Shown: positions 25,753 through 35,393, numbered from the stretch's first letter. The stretch: 64,000 nucleotides of DNA from Gemmobacter aquaticus (GCF_007859075.1 NZ_VOAK01000011.1:434001-498000), one strand, 5' to 3'. Notes: a model not told the origin generated them from the letters alone. A program made the numbers and translations.

Positions 25753-26443
25753 CGCGGTCCCCCACCCCGAGCCATAGACAGGTGAAGGGCGAGCGAGGGC
25801 GCGAAGAACAGAAGCCACCCTGTCGTCACAAAGACCCACAGGAGCGCCGGGAACCACAGGACACAGAACAGGACGCCCACGCGCCCGGCCCATTGCATCG
25901 CCGCGCGCCCCGGCATGGCGCGGCGCAGCCAGAGCAGCAGCAACCTGCCGCCATCCAGCGGCTGCACAGGCACCATGTTGTAGACGAACAGAAACAAGTT
26001 GACCGCTGCGGCCATGCCAAGGGCGGGAACCAACGCAAGGCCCAGCGGGATCCAGCGGGGATTATCCAGCACAAAGTGATAGACGCCCACTTGCATCAGC
26101 CCAAGCCCTGCCCACAGGGCAAGGCTTGTCAACGGGCCCATCAGAACCGTGAACTCTTCCTGATGTGCGAATCCGCGCGCGGATTCGCAGTAGCCGCCGC
26201 CCGCGTGGATGACGATGCGGCGCACCTCGAGCCCCTGCACATGCGCGCCCCAGGCATGCCCGCATTCATGCAGCAGGACCGAAAGGAACAACAGCACAAG
26301 GAAGCTGACCGGCCCGGCCCCCCCCCGCCCTGAAAGAGCGAGAAGCCGAGGATGAAAAGCACAAGTACCCCGGCCGACTGCCGAACCTCCAGCCGCGCAC
26401 CGAACGGGCCACGCAGTTCCAGCAGGTTGGCTTCGGGCATCAT
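25749..26443 (-). pseudogene. Site-2 protease family (M50) membrane metalloprotease, frameshifted
   Basis: The gene starts at ATG 26443 (ATGA overlap with the aminotransferase stop) and encodes MMPEANLLELRGPFGARLEV, then a hydrophobic stretch VLVLFILGFSLFQGG. It then changes frame at a run of nine G on the minus strand (C run 26318-26326). In the other frame the protein continues PVSFLVLLFLSVLLHECGH, with the zinc motif HECGH, the second motif MVPVQPLDGGRLL with its Asp ligand, and more membrane helices, to 25749. Restoring one G (or removing two) joins the two parts into one normal M50 protein of about 230 residues. A sequencing error, a true null allele or slippage-based switching are all possible. 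Confidence 0.8.
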
Positions 26444-27315
26444 GCCGCGCGGGCCGCAGCGCTGGTCGCCCAGTCCATGTACAGCGCACGGACATGATCG
26501 GTCATCCGCCGGCTGCGATAGGTCGTGTCATCGAGGCGGGCGACCGAGGTAACCTTGGCAAAGTTGCCTGAGAGGAAGACCTCGTCCGCGGCTTCGAAAT
26601 CGGCGAAGGTGAGCACGGTTTCCCGCACCTCTATCCCGTCGGCGCGCAGGTTCGCGATGTGGCGGGCGCGGGTAATGCCGGACAGGAATGTGCCATTGGC
26701 GATGGGGGTGAAGACCACGCCATCCTTGACCATGAAGACGTTGGCCGTAGCCGTTTCGGCCACGTTGCCCATCGCATCGGCGACAAGCGCGTTGCCAAAA
26801 CCCTTGTGCTTGGCCTCGACCAGCATGCGGGCGTTGTTGGGGTAGAGGCAGCCGGCCTTGGCGTTGCAGACCGCATCTTCCAGCACGGGGCGGCGAAAGC
26901 GGGTGCGGGTCAGCGTCGTCTGCGCCTCGGCCGGTGGCATCGGAACCTCTTCGAGGCAAAGCGCAAAGGCCGTTGAGTTTTCCGCCGGCGCCACGCCCAG
27001 TTCCGAGCCGTCGACCGCCCAGTACATCGGGCGGATGTAGACTGCCTGCCCGCGCCCGTAGGGACGCAAGCCCTCGCGCGCGATGTCGAGCATCTCGTCC
27101 GCGCTGACGGTCGGCGTAATCATCAGCGCCTCGGCCGAGCGGTTGACACGGGCCAGATGCAGATCCAGGTCCGGGGTCACGCCGTCGAAAAGGCGTGCGC
27201 CGTCAAAGACCGAAGATCCCTGCCAGATGCCATGATCCGCCGCACGCATGACCGGGATATCGCCCTCGTGCCAGCGGCCTTCAAAGTAGGTGCGGATGTT
27301 CTTGCCAAATGCCAT
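26440..27315 (-). CDS. ilvE: Branched-chain amino acid aminotransferase (class IV)
   Basis: The 291-residue PLP enzyme exchanges amino groups between Val, Leu or Ile and 2-oxoglutarate. ATG 27315 has GGAGG six bases upstream. The Schiff-base lysine is in DAVCNAKAGCLYPNNAR, and the phosphate-binding and substrate loops are seen in GNVAETATANVFMVKDG and FLSGITRARHI. The opening YFEGRWHEGDIPVMRAADHG is typical. The closest alternatives within the fold, D-amino acid transaminase and ADC lyase, are less likely from the SELGVAPAENS and Met-Pro region but cannot be fully ruled out. Confidence 0.88.
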   Translation of the reverse strand: MAFGKNIRTYFEGRWHEGDIPVMRAADHGIWQGSSVFDGARLFDGVTPDLDLHLARVNRSAEALMITPTVSADEMLDIAREGLRPYGRGQAVYIRPMYWAVDGSELGVAPAENSTAFALCLEEVPMPPAEAQTTLTRTRFRRPVLEDAVCNAKAGCLYPNNARMLVEAKHKGFGNALVADAMGNVAETATANVFMVKDGVVFTPIANGTFLSGITRARHIANLRADGIEVRETVLTFADFEAADEVFLSGNFAKVTSVARLDDTTYRSRRMTDHVRALYMDWATSAAARAA

Positions 27316-27407
27316 GGTCGCCTCCGTTTCGTGCCGACTTAACCACCGCAGCCGGGCGAGGTCCAGCGCAAGGCTGTCACCGTTACAATTGGCGAAAGGG
27401 GAAGGTT

Positions 27408-27477
27408 GGGGGCGCTCGCGCCCCCTCTGGGCCTGTCGGCCCATTCACCCCCTGAGGATATTTGAGAAAAGAAGAAT
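27408..27477 (+). repeat. Intergenic palindromic repeat, copy 6
   Basis: GGGGGCGCTCGCGCCCCC is followed by the same spacer (CTGTCGGCCCATTCA), CCCCCTGAGGATATTTG and the tail GAGAAAAGAAGAA. It matches copy 4, 10.8 kb away, with only a few differences. It lies alone between the aminotransferase start and the VOC gene end, in plus orientation, with no plus-strand gene to terminate. Confidence 0.85.
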
Positions 27478-27539
27478 GGGGTGGGTTCGATCGGTCTGGA
27501 TAGCTTCGGCGTGAGGTGTGGCACGCACCGAATGCAGGG

Positions 27540-28031
27540 TCAGGCGGCCTCGGACAGAAGTTTGTTGAGGTCGAGCCGTCCGGTGACCATTTTCAGATTT
27601 CCCTCTGCATCGCGCGGCCAGTCGGCAGGCGGACGGTCGCGGTAAAGCTCCACTCCATTGCCGTCAGGATCGCGCAGGTAGATCGCTTCGCTGACCCCGT
27701 GGTCAGACGCGCCCTCAAGCGGCCAACCGGCGTCAAGAATACGCTTCAGCGCTCCGCCCAGGCTCGGACGGTCGGGAAACAGGATCGCGGTGTGGTAAAG
27801 ACCGGTCGTACCCGGCGCCGGTGGCTGGCCGCCCTTGGATTCCCAGGTGTTCAGACCGATGTGGTGATGGTAGCCACCGGCGGACAGGAACACGGCCTGC
27901 GCGCCGTAGCGTTGGGTGATCTCGAAGCCAAGGATGCCCTGATAGAACGCGAGCGCGCGGTCAAGGTCGGCGACCTTGAGGTGGACGTGGCCGATGCGGG
28001 TTTCGGGTGGCAGAAGCGGCTTGTCGGTCAT
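27540..28031 (-). CDS. VOC family (glyoxalase / extradiol dioxygenase fold) protein
   Basis: The 163-residue protein has paired beta-alpha-beta-beta-beta units. The first is IGHVHLKVADLDRALAFYQG, with the first metal ligand His, and the second TGLYHTAILFPDR. The glutamate ligand lies in IYLRDPDGNGVELYRDRP. The HHHIGLNTWESKGG stretch resembles CatE-type catechol 2,3-dioxygenases. Both glyoxalase-like and ring-cleaving reactions are possible. The start is ATG 28031, since the longer frame reaches back into the guanine deaminase gene. Confidence 0.85.
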   Translation of the reverse strand: MTDKPLLPPETRIGHVHLKVADLDRALAFYQGILGFEITQRYGAQAVFLSAGGYHHHIGLNTWESKGGQPPAPGTTGLYHTAILFPDRPSLGGALKRILDAGWPLEGASDHGVSEAIYLRDPDGNGVELYRDRPPADWPRDAEGNLKMVTGRLDLNKLLSEAA

Positions 28032-28095
28032 GGCATCCTCGGCAGGCTTGGGCGTGTCCCAAAGAATAGGCGCGCAGCCTTGGTCCGCATAGGCG

Positions 28096-28114
28096 CAGGC
28101 CCGCACAGGGCCTG
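28096..28114. terminator. Hairpin after the guanine deaminase gene
   Basis: CAGGCCC (28096-28102) pairs exactly with GGGCCTG (28108-28114) around GCACA, 18 bases after the guaD stop on the minus strand. There is no T-run, so it may be a weak or Rho-assisted end. Confidence 0.5.
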
Positions 28115-28131
28115 TCCGACCCGCGCACAGA

Positions 28132-29406
28132 TCAGCGGCGCGCGCCGCCGATCCAGACGGCATGCACCGCGCGGTCGTCGCCCATCATGATCGTCGGGAA
28201 TACGGCCTCCCAAATTGTTCCGGCGCGATGGCTCGCCTGCGCGATCGCAGGCGTGGAGGCGAGGTCGATCACCACGAGATCGGCCTCCATCCCAGGCGCG
28301 ATGTTTCCGATCCGGTCATCGGCCAGTAGGCTGCGCGCCGATCCTTGCGTCGCGAGCCACCACAGTTCGGCCGGATGCAGTGCGCGCCCCTTGAGCTGGC
28401 CTACCTCATAGGCCGCAGCCATCGTCCGCAGCATTGAGAAGCTTGATCCGCCGCCTGTGTCGGTGGCGAGGCCAACGCGATGCCCGGCGGCCTTCAACCC
28501 GCCCATGTCGAACAACCCCGAGCCGATGAAGGTATTCGACGTGGGGCAGTGGATGAGGCTCGCATCGACCTCGCGCAGGCGGTCTTTCTCGCGCGGCTCA
28601 AGGTGGATCGCGTGGCCATAAAGCCCGCCCCGGCCGAGAAGACCGAACTGTTCATAGGTATCGAGATAGTCGCGCGCTTGCGGATAAAGGCCCTTCACCC
28701 ATTCAATCTCGTCCAGCTGCTCGCTGAGGTGGGTCTGCATCAGGCAGTCGGGGTGCGCGGCCCACAGGGCGCCAAGCGCCTCAAGCTGTTCGGCCGTCGA
28801 TGTGGGCGAGAAGCGCGGCGTGATGACATAGGAAAGGCGGTCAACGCCATGCCATTTCGCGAGCAGCGCCGCACTGTCGTCATAGGCCGATTGCGCCGTG
28901 TCGCGCAGGCCATCGGGCGCGTTGCGGTCCATGCAGGTCTTGCCGGTCCAGATCCGTTGACCGCGTGCTCTGGCCTCGGCCATCAGCGCGTCGACTGAAG
29001 CGGGATGGATCGTCGCATAGGAACAGACCGAGGTCGTCCCGTTGGCCAGCGTCAGATCCAGATAGCGCGCTGTCACCTCGGCCGCATAGGCAGGATCGGC
29101 AAAGCGCATCTCTTCAGGGAAGGTATACGTATTCAGCCAGTCGATCAGACGCTTGCCCCAACTGGCGATAATGGCCGTTTGCGGATAATGCACATGCGCG
29201 TCGATGAAGCCCGCCGAAACCAGATGCCGGCCATAGTCGGTGACGCGGGCCTGCGGGTACTGCCGGCGCAGGGCGTCGGCGGCACCGACTGCGGCGATAC
29301 GCCCCCCCTCGATCACCAGCGCCTCGTCGATCCGGGCGGCTGACGGCCCTTCGGCGAAAGGATCGGCGGTAAAGGACAGGACCTGGCCCAAAAGAAGATC
29401 GGTCAT
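28132..29406 (-). CDS. guaD: Guanine deaminase
   Basis: The 424-residue amidohydrolase turns guanine into xanthine and ammonia. All metal and catalytic elements are present: the HxH pair in GFIDAHVHYPQTAII, the QTHLSEQLDEIEWV segment with His and Glu, HAIHLEPREKDRL, and the ATDTGGGSSFSMLRT metal aspartate. The C-terminal PGMEADLVVIDLASTPA belongs to the small beta domain. The length fits GuaD. It is divergent from mgtE, with 123 bases between. With the nucleoside importer and phosphorylase it gives a route from guanosine to xanthine. Confidence 0.93.
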   Translation of the reverse strand: MTDLLLGQVLSFTADPFAEGPSAARIDEALVIEGGRIAAVGAADALRRQYPQARVTDYGRHLVSAGFIDAHVHYPQTAIIASWGKRLIDWLNTYTFPEEMRFADPAYAAEVTARYLDLTLANGTTSVCSYATIHPASVDALMAEARARGQRIWTGKTCMDRNAPDGLRDTAQSAYDDSAALLAKWHGVDRLSYVITPRFSPTSTAEQLEALGALWAAHPDCLMQTHLSEQLDEIEWVKGLYPQARDYLDTYEQFGLLGRGGLYGHAIHLEPREKDRLREVDASLIHCPTSNTFIGSGLFDMGGLKAAGHRVGLATDTGGGSSFSMLRTMAAAYEVGQLKGRALHPAELWWLATQGSARSLLADDRIGNIAPGMEADLVVIDLASTPAIAQASHRAGTIWEAVFPTIMMGDDRAVHAVWIGGARR

Positions 29407-29529
29407 TGCGACGCTCCGGTTCTTGCCTTGTTAGCCTAGAGGGTTGCGTCCGCCCGGTAAATTTCTTGCTTCGCACTGTTTCTTTGAAACTGCTTCGCAT
29501 AAGGTCGCGCCAATCGGTTTGGAGGCGCG

Positions 29530-30909
29530 ATGAGCGATCGGCAGGCAGCAATCGAGGCAGAGGACGAAGAGGCGCTGGACCCCCGGCGCGTCGCGGCGAT
29601 TCTCGAGGCGGTCGAGGCTGGTGATGCCCTGCGCCTGCAAGAGCTGGCCGAGCCCCTGCATGCCGCTGATGTCGCCGACCTGCTGGAGCAGATCGGCCCG
29701 GTCGATCGTCGCGCGTTCCTGTCGCTCTATGCCGCCGAGATTGACGGGGACATCCTCTCCGAGATTGACGATTCGATCCGCGAAGAGGTGATCGAAGCCC
29801 TGCCGCAGGACATTGTGGCCGAGGCCGTCCGCGAGCTGGACACCGACGACGTTGTTGATATCCTTGAGGATCTCGAGGCGCCGCAGCAGGAAAAGATCCT
29901 TGAGGCGCTGGAGGTTGCCGACCGCGTCGCTGTGCAGCAGGCGCTGTCCTATCCGGAATATTCCGCCGGGCGCCTGATGCAGCGCGAGGTTGTCGTTGCG
30001 CCCGAACACTGGTCGGTGGGTGAGGCGATCGACTTCCTGCGCAGCTCTGACCATCTGCCCGACCAGTTCTACCACGTTATCCTGATTGACCCGCGCATGC
30101 GCCCCAAGGGCTACGTCACTTTGGGACGGCTGTTGTCATCGCGGCGCGATGTGGTGCTGAAAGACATTGTCGAAGACAGTTTCCGCACCATCGAGGCGAC
30201 GGATGAGGAATCCGAGGTCGCCTATATCTTCAACCAGTATCACCTGATCTCCTGCCCGGTGGTCGACGAGAACGGCAAACTGGTTGGAGTGATCACCATC
30301 GACGACGCGATGAACGTGCTGGACGAAGAGCACGAGGAAGACATGCTGCGTCTGGCAGGCGTGGGCGACGATTCGAGCCTTTCGGACGGCGCGCTGGCTA
30401 CAGCCCGGCAGCGCTTGCCTTGGCTGGTCGTCAACCTCTTTACCGCCTCGCTGTCTGCCATCGTCATTTCGCGGTTCGAGGGAACGATCGCCGCGATCGT
30501 GACGCTGGCCGCGCTGATGCCCATCGTTGCCTCGACCGGTGGCATCGCGGGCACACAATCGCTTGCGGTGGCGGTGCGCTCGCTTGCGACCCGCAGCCTG
30601 ACCTCATCCAACGCGCGGCGCGTGGTGTTGCGTGAACTGGGCGCGGGGATTTTGAACGGGCTGGGCCTTGCGCTGATCCTCGGGCTTGCCGGGACGCTGA
30701 TCTTTGGCGACCCGAAGCTTGGCGCGGTGCTGGGCATGGCGATGATCTGCAACCAGATCGTTGCGGCACTTGGCGGCGTGCTTGTCCCGCTGACGCTGAA
30801 CCGGATGGGGCTTGACCCTGCGCTTGCCTCGGGCACCTTCGTCACGACGCTGACCGACGTTATGGGCTTTCTTGCCTTCCTCGGCCTCGCCACGGTGATC
30901 CTGCTATGA
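29530..30909 (+). CDS. mgtE: Magnesium transporter MgtE
   Basis: The 459-residue protein has an acidic cytosolic N-domain (residues 1-140), two CBS domains (about 140-265, with EATDEESEVAYIFNQYHL and LVGVITIDDAMNVL), a linking helix and five C-terminal membrane segments containing PIVASTGGIAGTQSLAVAVR, the highly conserved pore region. Mg2+ binding to the cytosolic part closes the channel. GGAGGCGCG precedes the ATG. The next gene starts inside its stop codon. I saw no Mg2+ riboswitch in the short upstream gap. Confidence 0.95.
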   Translation: MSDRQAAIEAEDEEALDPRRVAAILEAVEAGDALRLQELAEPLHAADVADLLEQIGPVDRRAFLSLYAAEIDGDILSEIDDSIREEVIEALPQDIVAEAVRELDTDDVVDILEDLEAPQQEKILEALEVADRVAVQQALSYPEYSAGRLMQREVVVAPEHWSVGEAIDFLRSSDHLPDQFYHVILIDPRMRPKGYVTLGRLLSSRRDVVLKDIVEDSFRTIEATDEESEVAYIFNQYHLISCPVVDENGKLVGVITIDDAMNVLDEEHEEDMLRLAGVGDDSSLSDGALATARQRLPWLVVNLFTASLSAIVISRFEGTIAAIVTLAALMPIVASTGGIAGTQSLAVAVRSLATRSLTSSNARRVVLRELGAGILNGLGLALILGLAGTLIFGDPKLGAVLGMAMICNQIVAALGGVLVPLTLNRMGLDPALASGTFVTTLTDVMGFLAFLGLATVILL

Positions 30910-31457
30910 CGCTCAGTGAATTGAAGGCGGCCGCCCGCAAATCGGCTTTTGCCGTACGGAAAGAAGCGTTTGCCCGCGGACAGGGGCAGGCCGCAGCAAT
31001 CCTCGCCGATTTCCTTGCCCCCCATGCAGCCCGTCCACTGGCGGGCTACATGGCGATGCGGACCGAGATCGATCCGCTGGACGCGATGGCCGCCCATGCA
31101 GGGCCGGTCGGCGTGCCGGTGATTACGGGTGCGGGGCAACCCTTGCGCTTTCGCGAGTGGGGGCCGGGTTGTGCGTTGATCGAGGGCGAATTCGGCGCCC
31201 GTATCCCGGCCGAGGGCGCCTGGCTAGAGCCTGAGGTGCTGATCGTGCCGTTGCTGGCCTGGGATCGGCGTGGGTATCGTCTGGGTTATGGCGGCGGGTT
31301 CTATGACCGCACGCTGGAGTGGCTGCGCAGCCGTCACCCGACGCTCGCCGTGGGTTTTGCCTTCGCCGCGCAAGAGATGCCCGAGGTTCCGACGGAACCA
31401 GTGGACCAGCCGCTGGATGCCATCATCACCGAAGAGGGTGTCCTGACCTTCGGCTAA
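30906..31457 (+). CDS. 5-formyltetrahydrofolate cyclo-ligase
   Basis: The 183-residue enzyme converts 5-formyl-THF to 5,10-methenyl-THF using ATP, recovering a folate storage form. The family signature is seen as RRGYRLGYGGGFYDRTLEWL near residue 120-140, with AYMAMRTEIDPL-type substrate residues earlier (GYMAMRTEIDPLDAM). The gene overlaps the mgtE stop (ATGA) and is convergent with, and overlaps by four bases, the aminopeptidase gene. Confidence 0.92.
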   Translation: MTLSELKAAARKSAFAVRKEAFARGQGQAAAILADFLAPHAARPLAGYMAMRTEIDPLDAMAAHAGPVGVPVITGAGQPLRFREWGPGCALIEGEFGARIPAEGAWLEPEVLIVPLLAWDRRGYRLGYGGGFYDRTLEWLRSRHPTLAVGFAFAAQEMPEVPTEPVDQPLDAIITEEGVLTFG

Positions 31458-33250
31458 AGCGGCGCGCAGGCCGCTTGCAGCCAGTCGCGTGCCGCGCCCT
31501 CGACGCGTGGTCCGATCTTCGCTAGAACCTCGGCGTGATAGGCGTCGATCCACGCGCGCTCGCCGGGCGAAAGCATCGCCAGATCGATCAGGCGGCGGTC
31601 GAAGGGGGCAAAGGTCAATGTCTCGAACGTAAACTGCGGGCGGTTGTCGCCAAGGGGCGGCGCCTCGGTCACGACGATCAGGTTCTCCAGCCGGATGCCG
31701 AATGCACCCTCGCGGTAGTAGCCCGGCTCGTTTGACAGGATCATCCCCGGCTGCAGCGGCACTTCGGACAGCCGCGAGATGCGCTGCGGCCCCTCATGGA
31801 CCGAAAGGAACGCGCCGACGCCGTGCCCGGTGCCGTGGTCGTAGTCCTGCCCCGCCATCCACAGCGCAGCCCGTGCAAGCGCATCCAGGTCGCGACCTGC
31901 CACACCTTTGGGAAAGCGCGCGCGGGAAATCGCGATCAGCCCCTGCAGCACGCGGGTATAGCAGGCGCGTTCCTCGTCCCCGACGGCACCAACGGCCATG
32001 GTCCGGGTGATGTCGGTCGTGCCATCGTGATATTGCCCGCCGCTGTCCACCAGCAGCAACTCGCCCGTTCGCACGGGGCGATCGGTGTCGGTCGTCACAC
32101 GGTAGTGTATGATCGCGCCATCGGCGCCCGCGCCGCAGATCGTGTCAAAGCTGATGTCATGCAGGGCATTCGTCGCCCGGCGGAAGCCCTCCAGCGCCTT
32201 GACCACGGAAATCTCGGTCAGCCCACCTTGCGGCGCCTCGGCATCGAGCCAGGCAAGGAAGTTCACCATGGCCGCGCCATCGCGCAGATGCGCGACCCGC
32301 GCGCCCTCGATCTCGGCTGGGGTCTTGCAGGCTTTGGGCAGTTTGCAGGGATCGTCACCCCAGACACAGGCCACCCCCGCTGCCTCCAGTTCTTGCGAGA
32401 CGGCAAGCGGTGCCGAAGCCTTGTCCACCCGCACGGGGCCGGTCAGGGTGTGCAAACCGGGGACAAAAGCCGCCGGTGGACGCAGCGTGACATGGGCTCC
32501 CATATGTGCGCGGATCGCATCGTCAAACTTGGCGGGTTCGGCATAAAGCGTGACCCGCGCATCGTCATGCAGCACGGCAAAACCGTGCAGCACGGGGTTC
32601 TTGGGGACATCGGCGCCGCGGATGTTGAGAAGCCAGCAGATGCTGTCGGGCAAGGTGATGACCGCAGCCTTCTGCCCGGTCTCGCGCAGGATGCCAGCAA
32701 GGCGTGTACGCTTCTGCTCGCCAGTGGCCCCGGCAAGGGCGACGGGGTGCACAAAGGCGCGCCCCATCGGTGGATCGGGCTGGTCGGGCCAGATTGCATC
32801 CACCATGTTCGGCACCGCGCGCAGGCTGACTGCAGAGCCTTGCAGGGCGGTTTCCAGCTTGGCGATCTCATCAGCCGTATGCAGCCACGGATCGAAACCG
32901 ACGATCCCCGCTGCAAGATGGCTGGCAATCCAGGGGCCGGGTTGGACCTCGGGCCAGTCAACGGGCGTGAAGGCCGCCAGGTCGACCTGGGCGCGCACCT
33001 GCACGCGATAGCGCCCGTCGACGAAAACCCCCGCCACTTCGGGCAGCACAACGGCAAAGCCGGCAGAGCCGGTAAAGCCGGTCAGCCAAGACAGCCGTTC
33101 ATCCCGCGCGGCGACATATTCCCCCTGATGGGCGTCCGAGCGGGGCACCAGAAATCCCCGCAGTCCTTCGGACGCCAGCCGTTCCCGCAATGCCGCCAGT
33201 CGCGCGGCACCCTTTGCCGGATCAGCCTCGCTGGTAAAGCTCTGGAACAC
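31454..33250 (-). CDS. Aminopeptidase P family metallopeptidase (Xaa-Pro aminopeptidase)
   Basis: The 598-residue protein is of the long, three-domain aminopeptidase P type: two creatinase-like N-terminal domains, then the pita-bread catalytic domain. The five metal ligands are visible: Asp and Asp in LLLVDSGGQYHDGTTDITRT, His in HGTGHGVGAFL, Glu in MILSNEPGYYREG and Glu in GIRLENLIVV. It removes N-terminal residues before proline. There is no signal peptide, so it is cytosolic. Confidence 0.93.
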   Translation of the reverse strand: MFQSFTSEADPAKGAARLAALRERLASEGLRGFLVPRSDAHQGEYVAARDERLSWLTGFTGSAGFAVVLPEVAGVFVDGRYRVQVRAQVDLAAFTPVDWPEVQPGPWIASHLAAGIVGFDPWLHTADEIAKLETALQGSAVSLRAVPNMVDAIWPDQPDPPMGRAFVHPVALAGATGEQKRTRLAGILRETGQKAAVITLPDSICWLLNIRGADVPKNPVLHGFAVLHDDARVTLYAEPAKFDDAIRAHMGAHVTLRPPAAFVPGLHTLTGPVRVDKASAPLAVSQELEAAGVACVWGDDPCKLPKACKTPAEIEGARVAHLRDGAAMVNFLAWLDAEAPQGGLTEISVVKALEGFRRATNALHDISFDTICGAGADGAIIHYRVTTDTDRPVRTGELLLVDSGGQYHDGTTDITRTMAVGAVGDEERACYTRVLQGLIAISRARFPKGVAGRDLDALARAALWMAGQDYDHGTGHGVGAFLSVHEGPQRISRLSEVPLQPGMILSNEPGYYREGAFGIRLENLIVVTEAPPLGDNRPQFTFETLTFAPFDRRLIDLAMLSPGERAWIDAYHAEVLAKIGPRVEGAARDWLQAACAPL

Positions 33251-33261
33251 GCGCCTTGTCC

Positions 33262-33323
33262 TTCTTCTTTTCCCAAGTATCCCGGGGGTGAGCGCCCGAA
33301 GGGCGCGAGGGGGCAGCGCCCCC
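33262..33323 (-). repeat. Intergenic palindromic repeat, copy 7
   Basis: Directly after the cobT stop on the minus strand a GGGGGCGCTGCCCCC hairpin is followed by a second stem (GCGCCCTTCGGGCGC), then CACCCCCGGGATACTTGGG and the GAAAAGAAG tail. The GATAC core differs by one base from the usual GATATT. This position fits a terminator role for cobT. Confidence 0.8.
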
Positions 33324-35198
33324 TTACCCCAGCTTGCGGCCCAGAAGACCGCGTGCCCGTTTGCGCGGATCGCTTTCGAAGAGGCTTGCCAGCTGCTCGG
33401 TCATCGCACCGGCCAATTGCTCGACATCGGTGATCGTGACCGCCCGCTGGTAGTAACGGGTGACGTCATGGCCAATGCCGATGGCTATCAGCTCGACCTG
33501 CTTCTTGCGCTCGACCATCGCAATCACATCGCGCAGGTGCTTTTCAAGGAAGCTCGCCGCATTCACCGACAGGGTGGAGTCGTCCACCGGCGCCCCGTCC
33601 GAGATCACCATCAGGATCTTGCGGGCCTCAGGCCGGTGCGACAGACGGCGATGCGCCCATTCCAGCGCCTCACCGTCAATGTTCTCTTTCAGCAGGCCCT
33701 CTTTCATCATCAGGCCGAGGTTCGGTCGCGCGCGCCGCCATGGCGCATCGGCGCCCTTGTAGACGATGTGGCGCAGGTCGTTCAGGCGTCCGGGCTGTTG
33801 CGGACGGCCCGAGGCCAGCCACTTCTCGCGGCTCTGCCCCCCCTTCCAGGCGCGGGTGGTAAATCCGAGGATCTCGACCTTGACGCTGCAGCGCTCCAGA
33901 GTGCGCGCCAGAACGTCGGCGCAGATCGCCGCGATCGAAATCGGGCGTCCGCGCATCGAGCCGGAGTTGTCCAGAAGCAGCGTCACGCAGGTGTCGCGGA
34001 ACTCGGTGTCCTTTTCCTGCTTGAATGACAAGGGCGTCGTCGGGTTGGCGACAACGCGGGCCAGACGCCCGGCGTCCAGCGTGCCTTCCTCAAGATCAAA
34101 CAGCCAACTGCGGTTCTGCTGCGCCTGAAGGCGGCGCTGCAGCTTGTTGGCCAGACGGCTGACGGCCCCCTTCAGCGGTTCGAGCTGCTGGTCGAGATAG
34201 GCGCGAAGGCGCTCCAACTCCGCCGGCTCGGCCAGATCCTCGGCATGGATCTCCTCGTCGAACTCGGTCGTGTAGACGGTGTAGTTCGGGTCGGCGTCTG
34301 AATGCGGCGCGGGGGGCGGAGGCTCCAGCGGGGCCTCGCCCTCGGGCAGTTCGGTCTCTTCCGCCTCGTCCATATCGGCCGCGTCATCCATCGAGACCTG
34401 GGCCTGGGACTGATCCTGGCTCTTGTCCTGGCTACGCTCAGGATCGGCCTCGGCCTCTTCCTGCTCTTCGGCCTGATCCTCGCCGGTGCTGTCGGGGTTC
34501 TCTTCTTCCTGGGCCTGATCCTCGGCGTCCTGATCCTCGTCATCGGCATCGGGGTCGTCGCCCAGTTGATCGCCATAGCCAAGGTCCGCGATCACCTTGC
34601 GCGCCAGCCGCGCGAAGGACGCTTGGTCGGCAAGTACCTCATCGAGGTGCGACAGGGTAGGACCGGCCTGCTCTTCGATAAAGCCGCGCCAGAGGTTCAT
34701 GACGTTTTCGGCCGCGCGCGGCAGCGGCTGGCAGGTCGCAAGATGCCGCACCAGATAACCGGCCGCGACCGGAAGGGGCGCATCGGCCGGGTTGGTGATC
34801 TGCCCGTACCCCTTGCGCTCGGCCTCCTGACCCAGCTTGTGAGCGATGTTGACGGCCGTGCCAGGCATCGCCCGCGCGCCAAGTGCCTCGGCGCGGGCGG
34901 TTTCCATCGCCTCGTAGATCTCGCGTGCAAGGCCGCCGGGCGGCGCATATTTCGCGGCCAGTCCCTCGTCATGGTGTTTGCGGCGAAGCGCCAAGGCATC
35001 AGCGGTGCCCCGCGCCATCAGTACTTCGTCCCGCGTCATGCGGCGGCTGACCTGAGGCAGGCGCATCCCCTCCTTCGTCAGGCCCGAAGGGTCGACGGAA
35101 TAGGTCACGGCCAGTTCCGGATCATCGGCCATCGTCCGTGTGGCGTCGGCCAAGGCCTTCTTGAACGGATCGGCGGGGTTGTCGGCAGGTTTGGTCAT
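33324..35198 (-). CDS. cobT: Cobaltochelatase subunit CobT
   Basis: The 624-residue protein is one of the AAA-related subunits of the aerobic, ATP-dependent CobNST chelatase, which inserts cobalt into hydrogenobyrinic acid a,c-diamide. The N-terminal part starts [20 protein letters not shown]. The middle (about 210-310) is very rich in Asp and Glu with repeated DQAEEQEE-like runs. The C-terminal von Willebrand A domain has the MIDAS motif [15 protein letters not shown], plus the [17 protein letters not shown] end. The start at ATG 35198 excludes codons that lie in the repeat upstream. cobN is not in the window. Confidence 0.95.
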   Translation of the reverse strand: MTKPADNPADPFKKALADATRTMADDPELAVTYSVDPSGLTKEGMRLPQVSRRMTRDEVLMARGTADALALRRKHHDEGLAAKYAPPGGLAREIYEAMETARAEALGARAMPGTAVNIAHKLGQEAERKGYGQITNPADAPLPVAAGYLVRHLATCQPLPRAAENVMNLWRGFIEEQAGPTLSHLDEVLADQASFARLARKVIADLGYGDQLGDDPDADDEDQDAEDQAQEEENPDSTGEDQAEEQEEAEADPERSQDKSQDQSQAQVSMDDAADMDEAEETELPEGEAPLEPPPPAPHSDADPNYTVYTTEFDEEIHAEDLAEPAELERLRAYLDQQLEPLKGAVSRLANKLQRRLQAQQNRSWLFDLEEGTLDAGRLARVVANPTTPLSFKQEKDTEFRDTCVTLLLDNSGSMRGRPISIAAICADVLARTLERCSVKVEILGFTTRAWKGGQSREKWLASGRPQQPGRLNDLRHIVYKGADAPWRRARPNLGLMMKEGLLKENIDGEALEWAHRRLSHRPEARKILMVISDGAPVDDSTLSVNAASFLEKHLRDVIAMVERKKQVELIAIGIGHDVTRYYQRAVTITDVEQLAGAMTEQLASLFESDPRKRARGLLGRKLG

Positions 35199-35241
35199 TG
35201 CGCGCGGGCTCCGGGGCAGAGCGTCAGGTTTCTTCGCCGCA

Positions 35242-35310
35242 CGGGGGGCTGTCTGCCCCCCACGCTTCCCTGCGGGAAGCTCCCCCCGAGGATACTTGGA
35301 GAAAGAAGAA
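35242..35310 (+). repeat. Intergenic palindromic repeat, copy 8
   Basis: GGGGGGCTGTCTGCCCCCC is followed by a second stem (GCTTCCCTGCGGGAAGC), then CCCCCCGAGGATACTTGG and a GAGAAAGAAGAA tail, in plus orientation. It faces copy 9 eleven bases away, inside the cobS-cobT gap. Confidence 0.85.
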
Positions 35311-35321
35311 ATCAAGCGGCG

Positions 35322-35385
35322 TTCTTCTTTTCGGAAATATCCTCGGGGGGTGAGGCCGCAGGCCGAGGGGGGCAGACTGCCCCCC
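35322..35385 (-). repeat. Intergenic palindromic repeat, copy 9
   Basis: On the minus strand, after the cobS stop, a GGGGGGCAGTCTGCCCCCC hairpin is followed by a second stem (GGCCTGCGGCC), CACCCCCCGAGGATATTTCC and a GAAAAGAAG tail. With copy 8 it makes a facing pair of the same build as copies 4 and 5. Confidence 0.85.
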
Positions 35386-35393
35386 TGCGGCGA

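Noticed and set aside
26141-26443. A separate 100-residue protein starting at the site-2 protease start
   Set aside because: Only its first 40-odd codons look like protein; the rest is an out-of-frame reading with runs of Cys, Ser and Arg. It is the 5' part of the frameshifted protease gene.
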